Shown here piece after piece: positions 35,683 through 44,585 of a stretch of DNA of 64,000 nucleotides. The stretch comes from an uncultured Chryseobacterium sp. (GTDB lineage: Bacteria > Bacteroidota > Bacteroidia > Flavobacteriales > Weeksellaceae). The stretch is from NCBI GenBank assembly GCA_913775525.1, contig CAJYLH010000016.1, positions 1 through 64,000 on the forward strand, written 5' to 3'. Each line of letters begins with the position of its first letter. Within the stretch, counting starts at the first letter, position 1. The position numbers were made by a program, and so were the translations under genes. The notes beneath the pieces were generated by a model, which did not search any database, was not told where the DNA came from, and was given only the letters and a program-made list of their open reading frames with translations.

Positions 35683-35716
35683 AAAATCGCATCGGAATGA
35701 TTTCCGATGCGATTTT
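35683..35716. terminator. Bidirectional terminator
   Basis: 15-bp perfect stem (35683-35697 with 35702-35716), loop TGAT, with A and T ends, between the peroxiredoxin gene and the convergent barrel gene. Confidence 0.92.
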
Positions 35717-35749
35717 CTTTTGTAATATATGTATATGTGAAGTGAGTGA

Positions 35750-36340
35750 TTATTTTACATCATTGATAACTTCTCTACCCTTTGAAGTTGGAAGGTAGAT
35801 CTGGAAACCGAGTCCGAAAGTAATTCTGTTCGTATATCCACCGTTACCGAATCCTGCGTTAGCGTCATATTTTACTAAACCTTCAAGACCGATATTCGGA
35901 GTGATGAAGTAAGAGTAACCAGGACCGAACCCAAAGTTAAGGCCGTTAGAAGAAGAACCTCCTTTAGAGATTGAAGTACCTCCAACACCTAAGTTACCTT
36001 CGAAGAACCATCTTCCGTGATTAAGAAGATTGTCTACTCCCTGTTCTCCCGGGGAAAGATAGTAACGTCCTAAAGCTCCTACGTTATAAGTAAATGTCGT
36101 AGGTGAGTTTTTAGCTCCGCTGAAGCCTAAATCTACGTAACCACCGACAGCTACATTGTCCTCAACAAAATAAGCAGCTTTTGGCTGAATGGCAAAATTA
36201 TATCCACCACCAGTATTCAATCCGAAATTTGCTCCTACTAGGTTACCACCTACCATCCAGTTTCCTTTTTGAATTTGAGCATTCGCAGTAGATACTAATC
36301 CGGCTACCGCAAGTATACCTGTAAAGATTAATTTTTTCAT
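35750..36340 (-). CDS. Outer-membrane beta-barrel protein (OmpA/porin-like), function unknown
   Basis: 196 residues with a classical signal peptide ending STANAQ (residues 1-22). The mature part has eight or so alternating beta segments with Gly/Asn turns (VGGNLVGANFGLNTG, FGFGPGYSYFITPNIGLEGLV). It looks like the small barrels (DUF3575/OmpW-like) common in Flavobacteriia. Alone on its strand with a terminator downstream. Confidence 0.8.
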   Translation of the reverse strand: MKKLIFTGILAVAGLVSTANAQIQKGNWMVGGNLVGANFGLNTGGGYNFAIQPKAAYFVEDNVAVGGYVDLGFSGAKNSPTTFTYNVGALGRYYLSPGEQGVDNLLNHGRWFFEGNLGVGGTSISKGGSSSNGLNFGFGPGYSYFITPNIGLEGLVKYDANAGFGNGGYTNRITFGLGFQIYLPTSKGREVINDVK

Positions 36341-36468
36341 AATTTATAATTTAATAGATAATTTATTATTCTAGGTCTTGGGAAGAACAATAAATGTGCC
36401 ACAACATCAAAATATGAGATTTGACAGGCATTGGCGTGAATCTATCCTAAAATGTTATATTATACTAT

Positions 36469-36984
36469 CTATATGAATAAAAGAATAATGGAGACAATGA
36501 GTCCTGCAACCGTGAAAACCATGCCGCGCTTAAAAGCTTTGGTTTTAGGATTGAACATCCAGAAACTTGAGATCACAAAAAAGAACAGGGCAATACCGAA
36601 AAAGGTATTCAGCGGAGATAAGGTTTCTTTAGACTGGGATTTGTGAAGCTTGGTCATTTTATCCAGCACAAAAGGCAGTTCTTTTTTATCATATTGAGCC
36701 CGACCGGTTCCCGGATGATAGGTTCCCTGCTTAAAATACAGAACGCTGTTTTCCGTTTTTTCAACCTCCAGGTTTTTTATTTTAAGTTCCTTGCCGAGTT
36801 CTTTTTCCGATAGGTTTTTTCCGACTACTTTATCATAATGTTTTTCCTTTTTCAGGAAGTCGGTGTCCCGGTATACCAGCAGAACACCACTGATGGCATA
36901 CACCGCCATGATGCCTGCCAGAAAATAACCCAGATACCGGTGGGTAACACGCATAAAGCTTCTCGTGTCTTTGATCTTATCCAT
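36469..36984 (-). CDS. PepSY-associated membrane protein next to a siderophore receptor
   Basis: 171 residues from the ATG at 36984. It has an N-terminal transmembrane helix (YLGYFLAGIMAVYAISGVLL) typical of PepSY-TM proteins (THRYLGYFLAG), a soluble periplasmic loop (about residues 40-115) and two C-terminal helices. In iron-uptake loci such proteins sit with TonB-dependent receptors and may reduce or release imported iron chelates. The receptor gene lies 86 bases upstream on the same strand, so the two are likely co-regulated. Confidence 0.75.
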   Translation of the reverse strand: MDKIKDTRSFMRVTHRYLGYFLAGIMAVYAISGVLLVYRDTDFLKKEKHYDKVVGKNLSEKELGKELKIKNLEVEKTENSVLYFKQGTYHPGTGRAQYDKKELPFVLDKMTKLHKSQSKETLSPLNTFFGIALFFFVISSFWMFNPKTKAFKRGMVFTVAGLIVSIILLFI

Positions 36985-37070
36985 ATATATATATAAATTT
37001 TTGTTTTTTAATAAGCAGGTGGAAGAAGTCTGCGCTTCTTCCACCTGGCAAAATTAGTGTTATTTAACGA

Positions 37071-39260
37071 TCAGAGTTTATAGGTAAGCGTGAAATAAAC
37101 GTTTCTCGGCATAATAGGATTAACGGAGTAATTCTCATGGACATTATAGTTCACCACATCAAACAGGTTACCCAATTTTCCCTGGACCGTAAATTTATTC
37201 CACTGATATCCTAAGCTCAGATCTATGGTAGTAAATCCGCCAACATCAATCATTCTGGTTACCTGTGACTGACCTTTCACATCATTCCATCCTGCTTTCC
37301 GGTCACCCGTATAGAATGCAGTAGCACCAATGACCAGGCCTTTCGCAAATTCAGTGAAGGTATAGAATGCTGAGGCATTGGCTGTAAAAGCAGGCGTTCT
37401 TACCAGTCTCTGGTTTTCCACAAAACCGTCATTCGGCGTTTTTGTATAAACGGCATCATTATAAGATACCCCACCGATTAATGACAGGTTTTTAGTTGGG
37501 TTCCCGGTAAGGTCCAGTTCCGCTCCGCGGCTCCTTACTGCCCCCGCATATATCCTTAGGGTAGTATCTCCGGTAGGATTGTTGATAGGCTGCGTATATG
37601 TATTGTTGTTATTGATCTGGTACACGGAAAGGTTTACAGCAACAGCATTGTTCCAGAGGTTCTTTTTAATTCCCAGTTCATATTGATCTACCGTAGAAGG
37701 ATCCAGGGCTCCTCTGGTGTAAAAATCAAATCCGGCATTCGGGACAAATGAGTTGGTATAGGTTGCAAATACAGACAGGTTTTCATTCGGATTATATACC
37801 AGTCCAACCTTAGGGGAGAATGCATGGTTTTTGGTTTCGGCACTCACAGCAGGAATTTTGGTCCCGGGGATAAATACATTATCACTGGATTCTCCGTTCG
37901 TCAGATAAGAATAACGGATTCCCGCAAGTAATTTGATAGATTTGGTAAGTTCAACAAAATCCTGAAGGTAGATCCCGAAGCGTTTGGTAGGAATTCTTCT
38001 TCTGTACGATCTGTCAGCTGAAGGCATGGTAACTTCGTTGGTCCAGGCAGAAGGGTTGTTAAGGTATAATGTTCCGAAATTCCCGGAGCCGATGGCATAC
38101 GTATAATTTTCGGCCTGGCTGTAATCCCCGTCTGTACCCACTAAAAGTTTATGGTTTACTTTTCCGGTTTTGAATTCCCCGTTGAGGTTTACCTGAAGCG
38201 AGGTGTAATTCTGTTCGTTGTAAGTTCTTCCTACACTTCTTTTCCAGCTTGGATTCAGGTTGTTTTTGGAAGAGTCGTAGTTCCACTGTATCCTTTCCGT
38301 AGAAAAATAGTCTTTAGTATAATTCTGGTAAGAAGCTACAGCGTTTAATGTCCAGTTATTGCTGAATTTATGGTTGAGGATAACATCCGTGGTAGCCTGT
38401 TTATTGGTCTGGTACTGCCAGTTGGCACCCAGGAACTGTTTTCTGTCAATTTCTGTAGCCAGCCTGGAAATTCCGGTTGCACCATCCACTACGCTTCCGA
38501 TACCGAAATCCGGTGTGAACTGATGCTGCAGGTAGTCTCCTTCTACGATAAGCTGTGTATTTTCACCGATATTAAATACAAAAGAAGGATTGAAGTAATG
38601 CTTCTTAGACTGTACCACATCCCTGAAACTTTCTGCATATTCATAAGTCCCGTTCATCCTGAAAGCAACGCTTTTGCTCAACGGGCCATACACATCTACG
38701 GTAGGTTTGTATGCATTCCAGCTTCCAGCACTGAATCCCAGGGTACCGCCAAACTCAAACCTCGGTTTTTTGGTAATCAGGTTCACAATTCCGCCGGGTC
38801 CCACATTTCCGTACAGCATTGCATTGGCTCCTTTCAGCACTTCCACTCTTTCGAGGCTGGTTACTTCAGGGAAAACACCGCTGTTTACTCTGGCTCCGTT
38901 TTTAAAGATATTATCATTGGCAAACGTGAATCCGCGTCCCCCGAAGCTGTCCTGTGAACCTCCTCTTGAAGACGTAAGATAAATTCCGTTTACGTTTTTT
39001 ATCACATCACTCAGCTGCCTTGCCTGTTGCTGCTCAATAATCTCATGGGTAACGATAGAGATCGGCTGAGGGTTTTCCATCACCGTAAGATTCGATTTTG
39101 TGGATAAAGGCCGGGCTTTATTCGGATTCCCGGTTTTATGAAGGTTAACATCTTCAATAGTCTGAATCCTGACCGTATCCGTAACGGGAGCATACTTCAT
39201 TTGGGAATACGCTGCCGAAGACAGGACAAGAAATCCTAAGGTGATAATGATTTTATTCAT
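37071..39260 (-). CDS. TonB-dependent siderophore receptor
   Basis: 729 residues. A signal peptide is followed by a plug (about residues 55-170, with NPQPISIVTHEIIEQQQARQLSDVIKN and the ligand-gated loop RGFTFANDNIFKNG) and a 22-strand barrel. The pattern is that of ferric-siderophore receptors (FhuE/FpvA type); no CarboxypepD_reg-like extension precedes the plug, unlike SusC proteins. It would take up an iron-siderophore chelate with TonB energy. Two 21-bp operator-like repeats flank its promoter, suggesting Fur-type iron control. The siderophore is unknown. Confidence 0.94.
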   Translation of the reverse strand: MNKIIITLGFLVLSSAAYSQMKYAPVTDTVRIQTIEDVNLHKTGNPNKARPLSTKSNLTVMENPQPISIVTHEIIEQQQARQLSDVIKNVNGIYLTSSRGGSQDSFGGRGFTFANDNIFKNGARVNSGVFPEVTSLERVEVLKGANAMLYGNVGPGGIVNLITKKPRFEFGGTLGFSAGSWNAYKPTVDVYGPLSKSVAFRMNGTYEYAESFRDVVQSKKHYFNPSFVFNIGENTQLIVEGDYLQHQFTPDFGIGSVVDGATGISRLATEIDRKQFLGANWQYQTNKQATTDVILNHKFSNNWTLNAVASYQNYTKDYFSTERIQWNYDSSKNNLNPSWKRSVGRTYNEQNYTSLQVNLNGEFKTGKVNHKLLVGTDGDYSQAENYTYAIGSGNFGTLYLNNPSAWTNEVTMPSADRSYRRRIPTKRFGIYLQDFVELTKSIKLLAGIRYSYLTNGESSDNVFIPGTKIPAVSAETKNHAFSPKVGLVYNPNENLSVFATYTNSFVPNAGFDFYTRGALDPSTVDQYELGIKKNLWNNAVAVNLSVYQINNNNTYTQPINNPTGDTTLRIYAGAVRSRGAELDLTGNPTKNLSLIGGVSYNDAVYTKTPNDGFVENQRLVRTPAFTANASAFYTFTEFAKGLVIGATAFYTGDRKAGWNDVKGQSQVTRMIDVGGFTTIDLSLGYQWNKFTVQGKLGNLFDVVNYNVHENYSVNPIMPRNVYFTLTYKL

Positions 39261-39264
39261 AGCT

Positions 39265-39285
39265 TATTTAGAGTGGTTTTAAATA
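39265..39285. promoter_or_regulatory. 21-bp operator-like repeat, copy 1
   Basis: TATTTAGAGTGGTTTTAAATA, itself an imperfect dyad (TATTTA...TAAATA), between the receptor start and its -7 box. Matches copy 2 at 18 of 21 positions, exactly 50 bases apart. Confidence 0.5.
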
Positions 39286-39290
39286 ATGCG

Positions 39291-39298
39291 CAAATGTA
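39291..39298 (-). promoter_or_regulatory. -7 promoter box of the siderophore receptor
   Basis: TACATTTG on the minus strand fits TAnnTTTG, 30 bases before the ATG, and lies between the two operator-like repeats. Confidence 0.6.
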
Positions 39299-39314
39299 AA
39301 AAATTAAGAGATTT

Positions 39315-39335
39315 TATTTAGAATGGTTAAAAATA
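39315..39335. promoter_or_regulatory. 21-bp operator-like repeat, copy 2
   Basis: TATTTAGAATGGTTAAAAATA, upstream of the -7 box, covering the expected -33 region. See copy 1. A 16-bp palindrome (39335-39350) abuts it. Confidence 0.5.
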
Positions 39336-39413
39336 AAAATCATGATTTTTGTCATGTAGCAATTTGTGTATTGATGGAATGCTTTAAAAGACTCTGAAGA
39401 CGAAAGTTTATGA

Positions 39414-39421
39414 TATATTTG
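39414..39421 (+). promoter_or_regulatory. -7 promoter box of the Gfo/Idh/MocA gene
   Basis: TATATTTG fits TAnnTTTG, ending 14 bases before the ATG at 39436. Confidence 0.55.
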
Positions 39422-39435
39422 TTAAAAATTATAGT

Positions 39436-40500
39436 ATGCAATTGGTAAAAGCAGGCCTTTGTGCCTTTGGAATGAGCGGTAAAGTTTTTCATGCTCCTTT
39501 TCTGAAAGAGCATCCCGGATTTTTCCTGTCCGCTATTGTAGAAAGGACTAAGAATGATTCTGTGGAAAAATATCCGGATGCCACCATTTACCGTTCTGTA
39601 GAAGATATGCTGGAGCAGGCGGATATTGAACTTGTCGTGATCAATACACCCGTGCAGACCCATTTTGAATATGCAAAAAAAGCACTGGAAGCAGGTAAGC
39701 ATATCATTGTTGAAAAACCATTTACGGTCAATGCTTCAGAAGCGCAGCAGCTGGTGGATCTTGCAGAGGAAAAAGGCCTTTTTATCAGTGTATACCAAAA
39801 CCGGAGGTTCGACCGTGATTATCTTCAGGTTCAGAAGATGATCAGCGGGCAAAAGCTGGGCAGTATCCGGGAAGCGGAGATCCGTTTTGATCGTTTCCGT
39901 ACAGACCCGAGCGGAAAGAAGCATAAAGAAAGCCCGGAGCAGGCCGGTTCAGGTGCCCTGCATGATCTGGGGGCGCATCTTATTGATCAGGCAGTACAGT
40001 ATTTCGGGATGCCGGACAGGATTTTTGCCGATGTATTTTCCATGAAAGGCGAAGCCTATGCCAACGATTATTTTGAGCTGATTCTATTTTATCCCGACAG
40101 GCTCAGGGTACGTTTAAAATCTTCCGTATTCAGTAAGGAAGCCCATTATGCTTATACAATTCACGGTGACCGGGGAAGTTTTCTGCAGGAAAGGTCCGAT
40201 GACCAGGAAAATGAACTTACGGCCGGTGCAGTTCCTGAGTATGGCACTGTATGGACACAGCCTTTGAAGCAGGCCGACGGAATTCTAAATTATATTACCG
40301 AGCATGCCGGAACCGAAAGGCTTCTTACCTTCAGCGAACCCGGAAATTATATGAATTATTACCAGCAGATCTATGAATATATGGTCTTCGGATATGCACT
40401 TCCATCACAAGGCATAGAGGTTCTGCAGAACATGAGGATTATAGACGCGGCACTTGAAAGTGCGCGGGAAGGGAAGGTCGTTGATGTAGTTAGAAGTTAA
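39436..40500 (+). CDS. Gfo/Idh/MocA-family oxidoreductase
   Basis: 354 residues. N-terminal NAD(P)-binding fold (CAFGMSGKVFHAPFL, then NTPVQTHFEYAKKALEAGKHIIVEKPFTVN, with the EKP motif) and a C-terminal alpha/beta substrate domain (SGALHDLGAHLIDQAVQYF). The pattern resembles YhhX-type members. It probably oxidises or reduces a sugar-like substrate; the substrate is not evident. Single-gene transcript, convergent with the ABC-F gene. Confidence 0.92.
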   Translation: MQLVKAGLCAFGMSGKVFHAPFLKEHPGFFLSAIVERTKNDSVEKYPDATIYRSVEDMLEQADIELVVINTPVQTHFEYAKKALEAGKHIIVEKPFTVNASEAQQLVDLAEEKGLFISVYQNRRFDRDYLQVQKMISGQKLGSIREAEIRFDRFRTDPSGKKHKESPEQAGSGALHDLGAHLIDQAVQYFGMPDRIFADVFSMKGEAYANDYFELILFYPDRLRVRLKSSVFSKEAHYAYTIHGDRGSFLQERSDDQENELTAGAVPEYGTVWTQPLKQADGILNYITEHAGTERLLTFSEPGNYMNYYQQIYEYMVFGYALPSQGIEVLQNMRIIDAALESAREGKVVDVVRS

Positions 40501-40532
40501 CAGTATGAGCGAAATTAAATATCTGTAAACGG

Positions 40533-42413
40533 TTAAATTTCCTGAAGTTCCAGCCAGCGCATTTCATAGCCGTCCAGTTTTTCAGAAAGAGTTTCCAGTT
40601 CATCAGAAAGCTTTGAGATTTTCTCATAATCCGATTCATTGTTCAGCTGTTCGAGGATCCTGGCGCGCTGCTGCTCCAGTTGTGGCATTTCCTTTTCTAT
40701 GGTTTCCAGCTCATGCTGTTCTTTGAAAGTCAGTTTTCTTTTTTTAGGAGCAGCAGTATCCTGTACCGGAATCTGTTGCTTTACCTGCTCCGGCTTGGCA
40801 GTCGTTTTTTCTGATGCTCCTTCCCGGCTTTTAGCTTCCCGGTACTCTGAAAAGTTTCCTGAAAAATCTTTGATCTTTCCGTTGCCTTCAAACGCCAGGA
40901 TATGATCCACGATCCTGTCCATGAAATACCTGTCGTGGGAAACAATGATCAGCGAGCCCTGAAACTGTTGCAGGAAATTTTCCAGGACCGTTAAAGTGGG
41001 AAGGTCGAGGTCATTGGTCGGCTCATCAAAAATCAGGAAGTTAGGATGCTGGTACAGGATGTACATCAGGTGCAGCCTTCTCTTTTCGCCACCGGAAAGT
41101 TTTGAGATCGGGGCGTACTGCGTCTGATCATCAAAAAGGAACAGCCGCAGGAACTGCGATGCGGATAGGCTCTTGCCATTGGCCAGGGGATAATATTCCG
41201 CGACTTCCTTGATGAAATCAATGACCCGCTCATCTTCTTTATAAGTGAGCCCTTTCTGCGAAAAATAACCGAAAGATATCGTTTCTCCGGTCTCAATAGT
41301 TCCCGCATCAGCCTTTTCAAAACCCTGGATGATATTGAGGAGTGTAGATTTTCCCGCTCCGTTTTTCCCGATGATGCCTACTTTTTCGCCCCGCTGGAAC
41401 TGATAACTGAAATCTTTCAGCAATACTTTATCCCCAAAGCTTTTATCGATGTGATGAAGCTCTAGAATCTTGCTGCCCAGACGCTTCATTTCAAAATCCA
41501 GTTCCAGGCCCTGTTTGCGGGTGTCTGTCTTGGCTACTTTTTCAGTTTCGTAAAAGGAATCGATCCGGCTTTTGGATTTGGTGGTTCGGGCTTTAGGCTG
41601 CCGGCGCATCCATTCGAGTTCTTTCCGGTAGAGGTTATTGGCTTTGTCAATGGTTGCATTAAGGTTATCCTCACGGATCATCTTATTCTCCAGATAGGTG
41701 GCGTAAGCGCCATTATGTACGTACAGGTTCCTGTCTTCCATCTCCCAGATGATGTCGCAGACACTGTCCAGGAAATAGCGGTCGTGGGTTACCAGCAGCA
41801 GGGTGATTTTCGCTTTGTTCAGGTAATTTTCCAGCCATTCCACCATTTCCACATCCAGGTGGTTGGTAGGTTCATCCATGATCAGAAGGGTATGGCGGTG
41901 TTCCGCTCTGGTTTCGGTAAGGAGCTTTGCCAGTGCCACTCTTTTGATCTGGCCTCCTGAAAGCGTTCCCATTGTAGCCTGCAGATCGGTAATCTTAAGC
42001 TGGGAAAGGATCTGCTTCATTTCATTCTCCAGGTCCCAGGCTTTATGGGCCTCCATATCGGCAAGGGCTTTCTCAATGAAATCCTGGTCAGTAGATTGGA
42101 GCGACTGATGGTAATTTTTAAGTGCTGTGATAGGCGGGGAGTCCAGCGTCATCATGAATTCATCTACCGTAAGCTCAGGAGCATAGTCAATTTCCTGGTC
42201 GAAAAGCACCACCTGAATATCTTTATTGATGTTTACCGTTCCGCTGTCGGCAATTTCCTTTCCCATCAGGATTTTCAGCAGCGTAGATTTCCCGCTTCCG
42301 TTTTTTGCAACAATGGCAATTTTATCGCCCTCATTGATGTTAAAAGAAATATGTTCGAATAAAACTTTTATTCCGTAAGATTTGGTCAGGTTTTCAGCTG
42401 CAACGTAATTCAT
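40533..42413 (-). CDS. ABC-F family ATPase (Uup/EttA-like)
   Basis: 626 residues with two ABC domains in one chain and no membrane helices. First Walker A AKNGSGKS (36-43) and LSGGQIKRVALAKLL; second GKNGAGKS and LSGGEKRRLHLMYIL, both with DEPTN Walker B. The linker between has the charged ABC-F signature (RRQPKARTTKSKSR). A C-terminal Lys/Glu-rich coiled coil (about 560-626) resembles Uup. Such proteins act on ribosomes (translation factors or antibiotic protection), not in transport. Confidence 0.95.
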   Translation of the reverse strand: MNYVAAENLTKSYGIKVLFEHISFNINEGDKIAIVAKNGSGKSTLLKILMGKEIADSGTVNINKDIQVVLFDQEIDYAPELTVDEFMMTLDSPPITALKNYHQSLQSTDQDFIEKALADMEAHKAWDLENEMKQILSQLKITDLQATMGTLSGGQIKRVALAKLLTETRAEHRHTLLIMDEPTNHLDVEMVEWLENYLNKAKITLLLVTHDRYFLDSVCDIIWEMEDRNLYVHNGAYATYLENKMIREDNLNATIDKANNLYRKELEWMRRQPKARTTKSKSRIDSFYETEKVAKTDTRKQGLELDFEMKRLGSKILELHHIDKSFGDKVLLKDFSYQFQRGEKVGIIGKNGAGKSTLLNIIQGFEKADAGTIETGETISFGYFSQKGLTYKEDERVIDFIKEVAEYYPLANGKSLSASQFLRLFLFDDQTQYAPISKLSGGEKRRLHLMYILYQHPNFLIFDEPTNDLDLPTLTVLENFLQQFQGSLIIVSHDRYFMDRIVDHILAFEGNGKIKDFSGNFSEYREAKSREGASEKTTAKPEQVKQQIPVQDTAAPKKRKLTFKEQHELETIEKEMPQLEQQRARILEQLNNESDYEKISKLSDELETLSEKLDGYEMRWLELQEI

Positions 42414-42523
42414 TTCCGTAAAGATTTCGTAGCGCGAAAATACAAAATATTAAAGTCTGATGCAGATAAATAATCGGCAGGTATTTTTTTACCCGGATTT
42501 AATGTAATATTGCATCCTCATAT

Positions 42524-43660
42524 ATGCTGCGTCAACTCAAAATCTACCGTAAAGCTGCAGAGCTTCCTGAAAGCTGGAACAGTACGGCAGGCACCCAAAA
42601 CATTCTGCTTACCCGGGAGTATCTTTCGGCACTTGAAGATTCTGTACCCGATAATATGGACTGTTTCTTTGCAGGATTTTTCCTGAATGGTGAACTGATC
42701 GGGGGAGCGCTTTTTCAGTACCTTGATTTCCGGCAGCATTCCACATTCAGGAAGGATGAGGTTTCATACGGAATCAGAAATTTCTTAATCAGGAAAGTCA
42801 GCCGGAATATAATGATCCTGGGAAATAATATGCTGACCGGCCAGAATGGTTTTCACTTTGATCTTTCCCGAATATCTTTTGATGAAGCCGTTTCATGGCT
42901 TAGTGAAGCGGCTCAAAAAATCCAAAAAGAAGCAGGTAGAACGTCTATTATTATTTTTAAGGACTACAAGCCGGATTTTGCTGCCTTTTTTAAACAGGAC
43001 ATCTACCGGCATTACCATCATTTTTCTGTGCAGCCCAATATGATATTACATCTGCGGCCGGAATGGTGCAGTTTCGGGGACTACCTGAATGACCTTTCAA
43101 AAAAATACAGGGGCAGGGCGAAAACGGCAAAAAAGAAGCTTGAAGGGATCCGTGCAGAGGAGCTGGATCTTCAGCAGGTCAGAAATCTCCGGACCAGGAT
43201 GAATGAACTGTACCTTCATGTCGCTGAAAATGCTCCTTTCAATACATTCTTCCTGGCTGACAACCATTTTGAAAGCATGAAGGAACATCTGGAAGATAAC
43301 TTCAGGATATTGGGGTATTTTTCAGGTAATGAACTGATTGGGTTCTGTACCCTGATTCTCAACCACGCAGATATCGATACTTATTTCCTGGGCTATGATA
43401 AGGGCCTTCAGAAATCCAGGCAACTGTACCTGAATATGCTGCTTGATATGGTTGAATTCGGGATCCGTCAGCGATGTAAAAGAATTATTTTCGGGAGGAC
43501 TGCCCTGGAAATTAAGTCAACGATCGGCGCGGTACCGGTAGAGATTGTAGGGTTGATCCGGCATAACCATCCGGTTATCAACCTGTTCATGAAAAACGTG
43601 TTTTCTTCTGTCAGCCCGAAGATGGAATGGATACAACGGAGCCCCTTTAAAGATGATTAA
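42524..43660 (+). CDS. GNAT/FemAB-like acyltransferase
   Basis: 378 residues with two GNAT-like halves. The second half is better conserved (GYFSGNELIGFCTLI, DTYFLGYDKGLQKSRQLYLNMLLDMVEFG, IIFGRTALEIKSTIGAVP), as in the Acetyltransf_6/BioF2-like group. It may transfer an acyl or aminoacyl group; substrate unknown. Its stop codon overlaps the GH25 lysozyme stop on the other strand (43657-43660). Confidence 0.75.
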   Translation: MLRQLKIYRKAAELPESWNSTAGTQNILLTREYLSALEDSVPDNMDCFFAGFFLNGELIGGALFQYLDFRQHSTFRKDEVSYGIRNFLIRKVSRNIMILGNNMLTGQNGFHFDLSRISFDEAVSWLSEAAQKIQKEAGRTSIIIFKDYKPDFAAFFKQDIYRHYHHFSVQPNMILHLRPEWCSFGDYLNDLSKKYRGRAKTAKKKLEGIRAEELDLQQVRNLRTRMNELYLHVAENAPFNTFFLADNHFESMKEHLEDNFRILGYFSGNELIGFCTLILNHADIDTYFLGYDKGLQKSRQLYLNMLLDMVEFGIRQRCKRIIFGRTALEIKSTIGAVPVEIVGLIRHNHPVINLFMKNVFSSVSPKMEWIQRSPFKDD

Positions 43661-44520
43661 TCCAAAGTCAGGCCTTTCAAAGACCAGGTGCTGCCGTTAT
43701 AGATATTCAGGTCAACTTTGGTGTTGATACCGTATACAATTCCGTTTTCAGTAAACTGCCAGAAATTCCAGTCTGCGTCCGGAGATGGGGCAGGAACATC
43801 ATTGTAATTGGCCAGCCAGAGCGGATAACCATCGAACTCACCTTTCAGGAAGTCTTTGTAATAATGGTAATAGGTGTAAAGGATAGGTTTTTGTCCGTAT
43901 GTTTCTTCAACAATCTTACACCATATCTTTAAATCTTCCACCAGTTTCTCACGGGTTTTCCGCCTCGGAATCTTTTCAATGTCCAGGATAGGAGGGAGGT
44001 CTCCGCTTTCCAGTTTCACATTATCCAGGAAATTATTGGCCTGGATTACGGGATCTTCATCTGCCCGGTAAAAATGATACGCTCCACGAACCAGCTGATG
44101 TCTTTTAGCCTGTTCCCAGAATTCATCAAAATGCCTGTCTGCGCTGCGGTTTCCCATGGTGGCTCTCATAATGACAAACTCAAGTGGAATGGTCCTGTTG
44201 CCGATGCTCAGGCTGTCCCACTGGATGTCTTCTTTATTCTGGTAATGAGAAATATCGAAGCCATAGGTTTTATCAAGGTTATCTGTGATGATCCTCTGGA
44301 TCCTTGAGGATTCCGTTTCCGTATTATGCAGCTTCCTGTGGGTGAATTTGTTAAAGTAGAGCGCGTAATAGTAGCTTACCGAGTGTTTAAGGTAAAACCC
44401 TGTCCCGATCAGGGCTAAAATCAGCACGGCCAAAACTGCTCCGCGGCGGAACAAATAATTCTTCCGTCTGGCCTTATATCTTTTTCCGGCAGTGTTTTTG
44501 AAGGACTTTTTCCTAGGCAT
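43657..44520 (-). CDS. Membrane-anchored GH25 lysozyme
   Basis: 287 residues. A basic N-terminal tail (1-26), one membrane helix (about 27-44), then the GH25 fold with YGFDISHYQ (D89) and the catalytic pair LPPILDIEK (D180, E182), plus YHFYRADEDP. It cleaves peptidoglycan beta-1,4 MurNAc-GlcNAc bonds; the anchor places it in the periplasm facing its substrate. -7 box TAGTTTTG (44530-44537) sits nine bases upstream. Probably autolysin or cell-wall remodelling. Confidence 0.93.
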   Translation of the reverse strand: MPRKKSFKNTAGKRYKARRKNYLFRRGAVLAVLILALIGTGFYLKHSVSYYYALYFNKFTHRKLHNTETESSRIQRIITDNLDKTYGFDISHYQNKEDIQWDSLSIGNRTIPLEFVIMRATMGNRSADRHFDEFWEQAKRHQLVRGAYHFYRADEDPVIQANNFLDNVKLESGDLPPILDIEKIPRRKTREKLVEDLKIWCKIVEETYGQKPILYTYYHYYKDFLKGEFDGYPLWLANYNDVPAPSPDADWNFWQFTENGIVYGINTKVDLNIYNGSTWSLKGLTLD

Positions 44521-44529
44521 AAAGTTTTA

Positions 44530-44537
44530 CAAAACTA
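44530..44537 (-). promoter_or_regulatory. -7 promoter box of the GH25 lysozyme
   Basis: TAGTTTTG on the minus strand fits TAnnTTTG, nine bases before the ATG at 44520. Confidence 0.6.
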
Positions 44538-44571
44538 ATTCTTTCACCAGTAAAATGCTAAATAAAATCAG

Positions 44572-44579
44572 TAAATTTG
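44572..44579 (+). promoter_or_regulatory. -7 promoter box six bases before the NDH-2 start codon
   Basis: TAAATTTG ends six bases before the ATG at 44586, so the transcript should begin at or near the start codon (leaderless). Confidence 0.6.
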
Positions 44580-44585
44580 TCTGCT

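Noticed and set aside
38370-38957. 195-codon open frame opposite the siderophore receptor
   Set aside because: Antisense shadow of the receptor gene; the receptor motifs fix the true strand.
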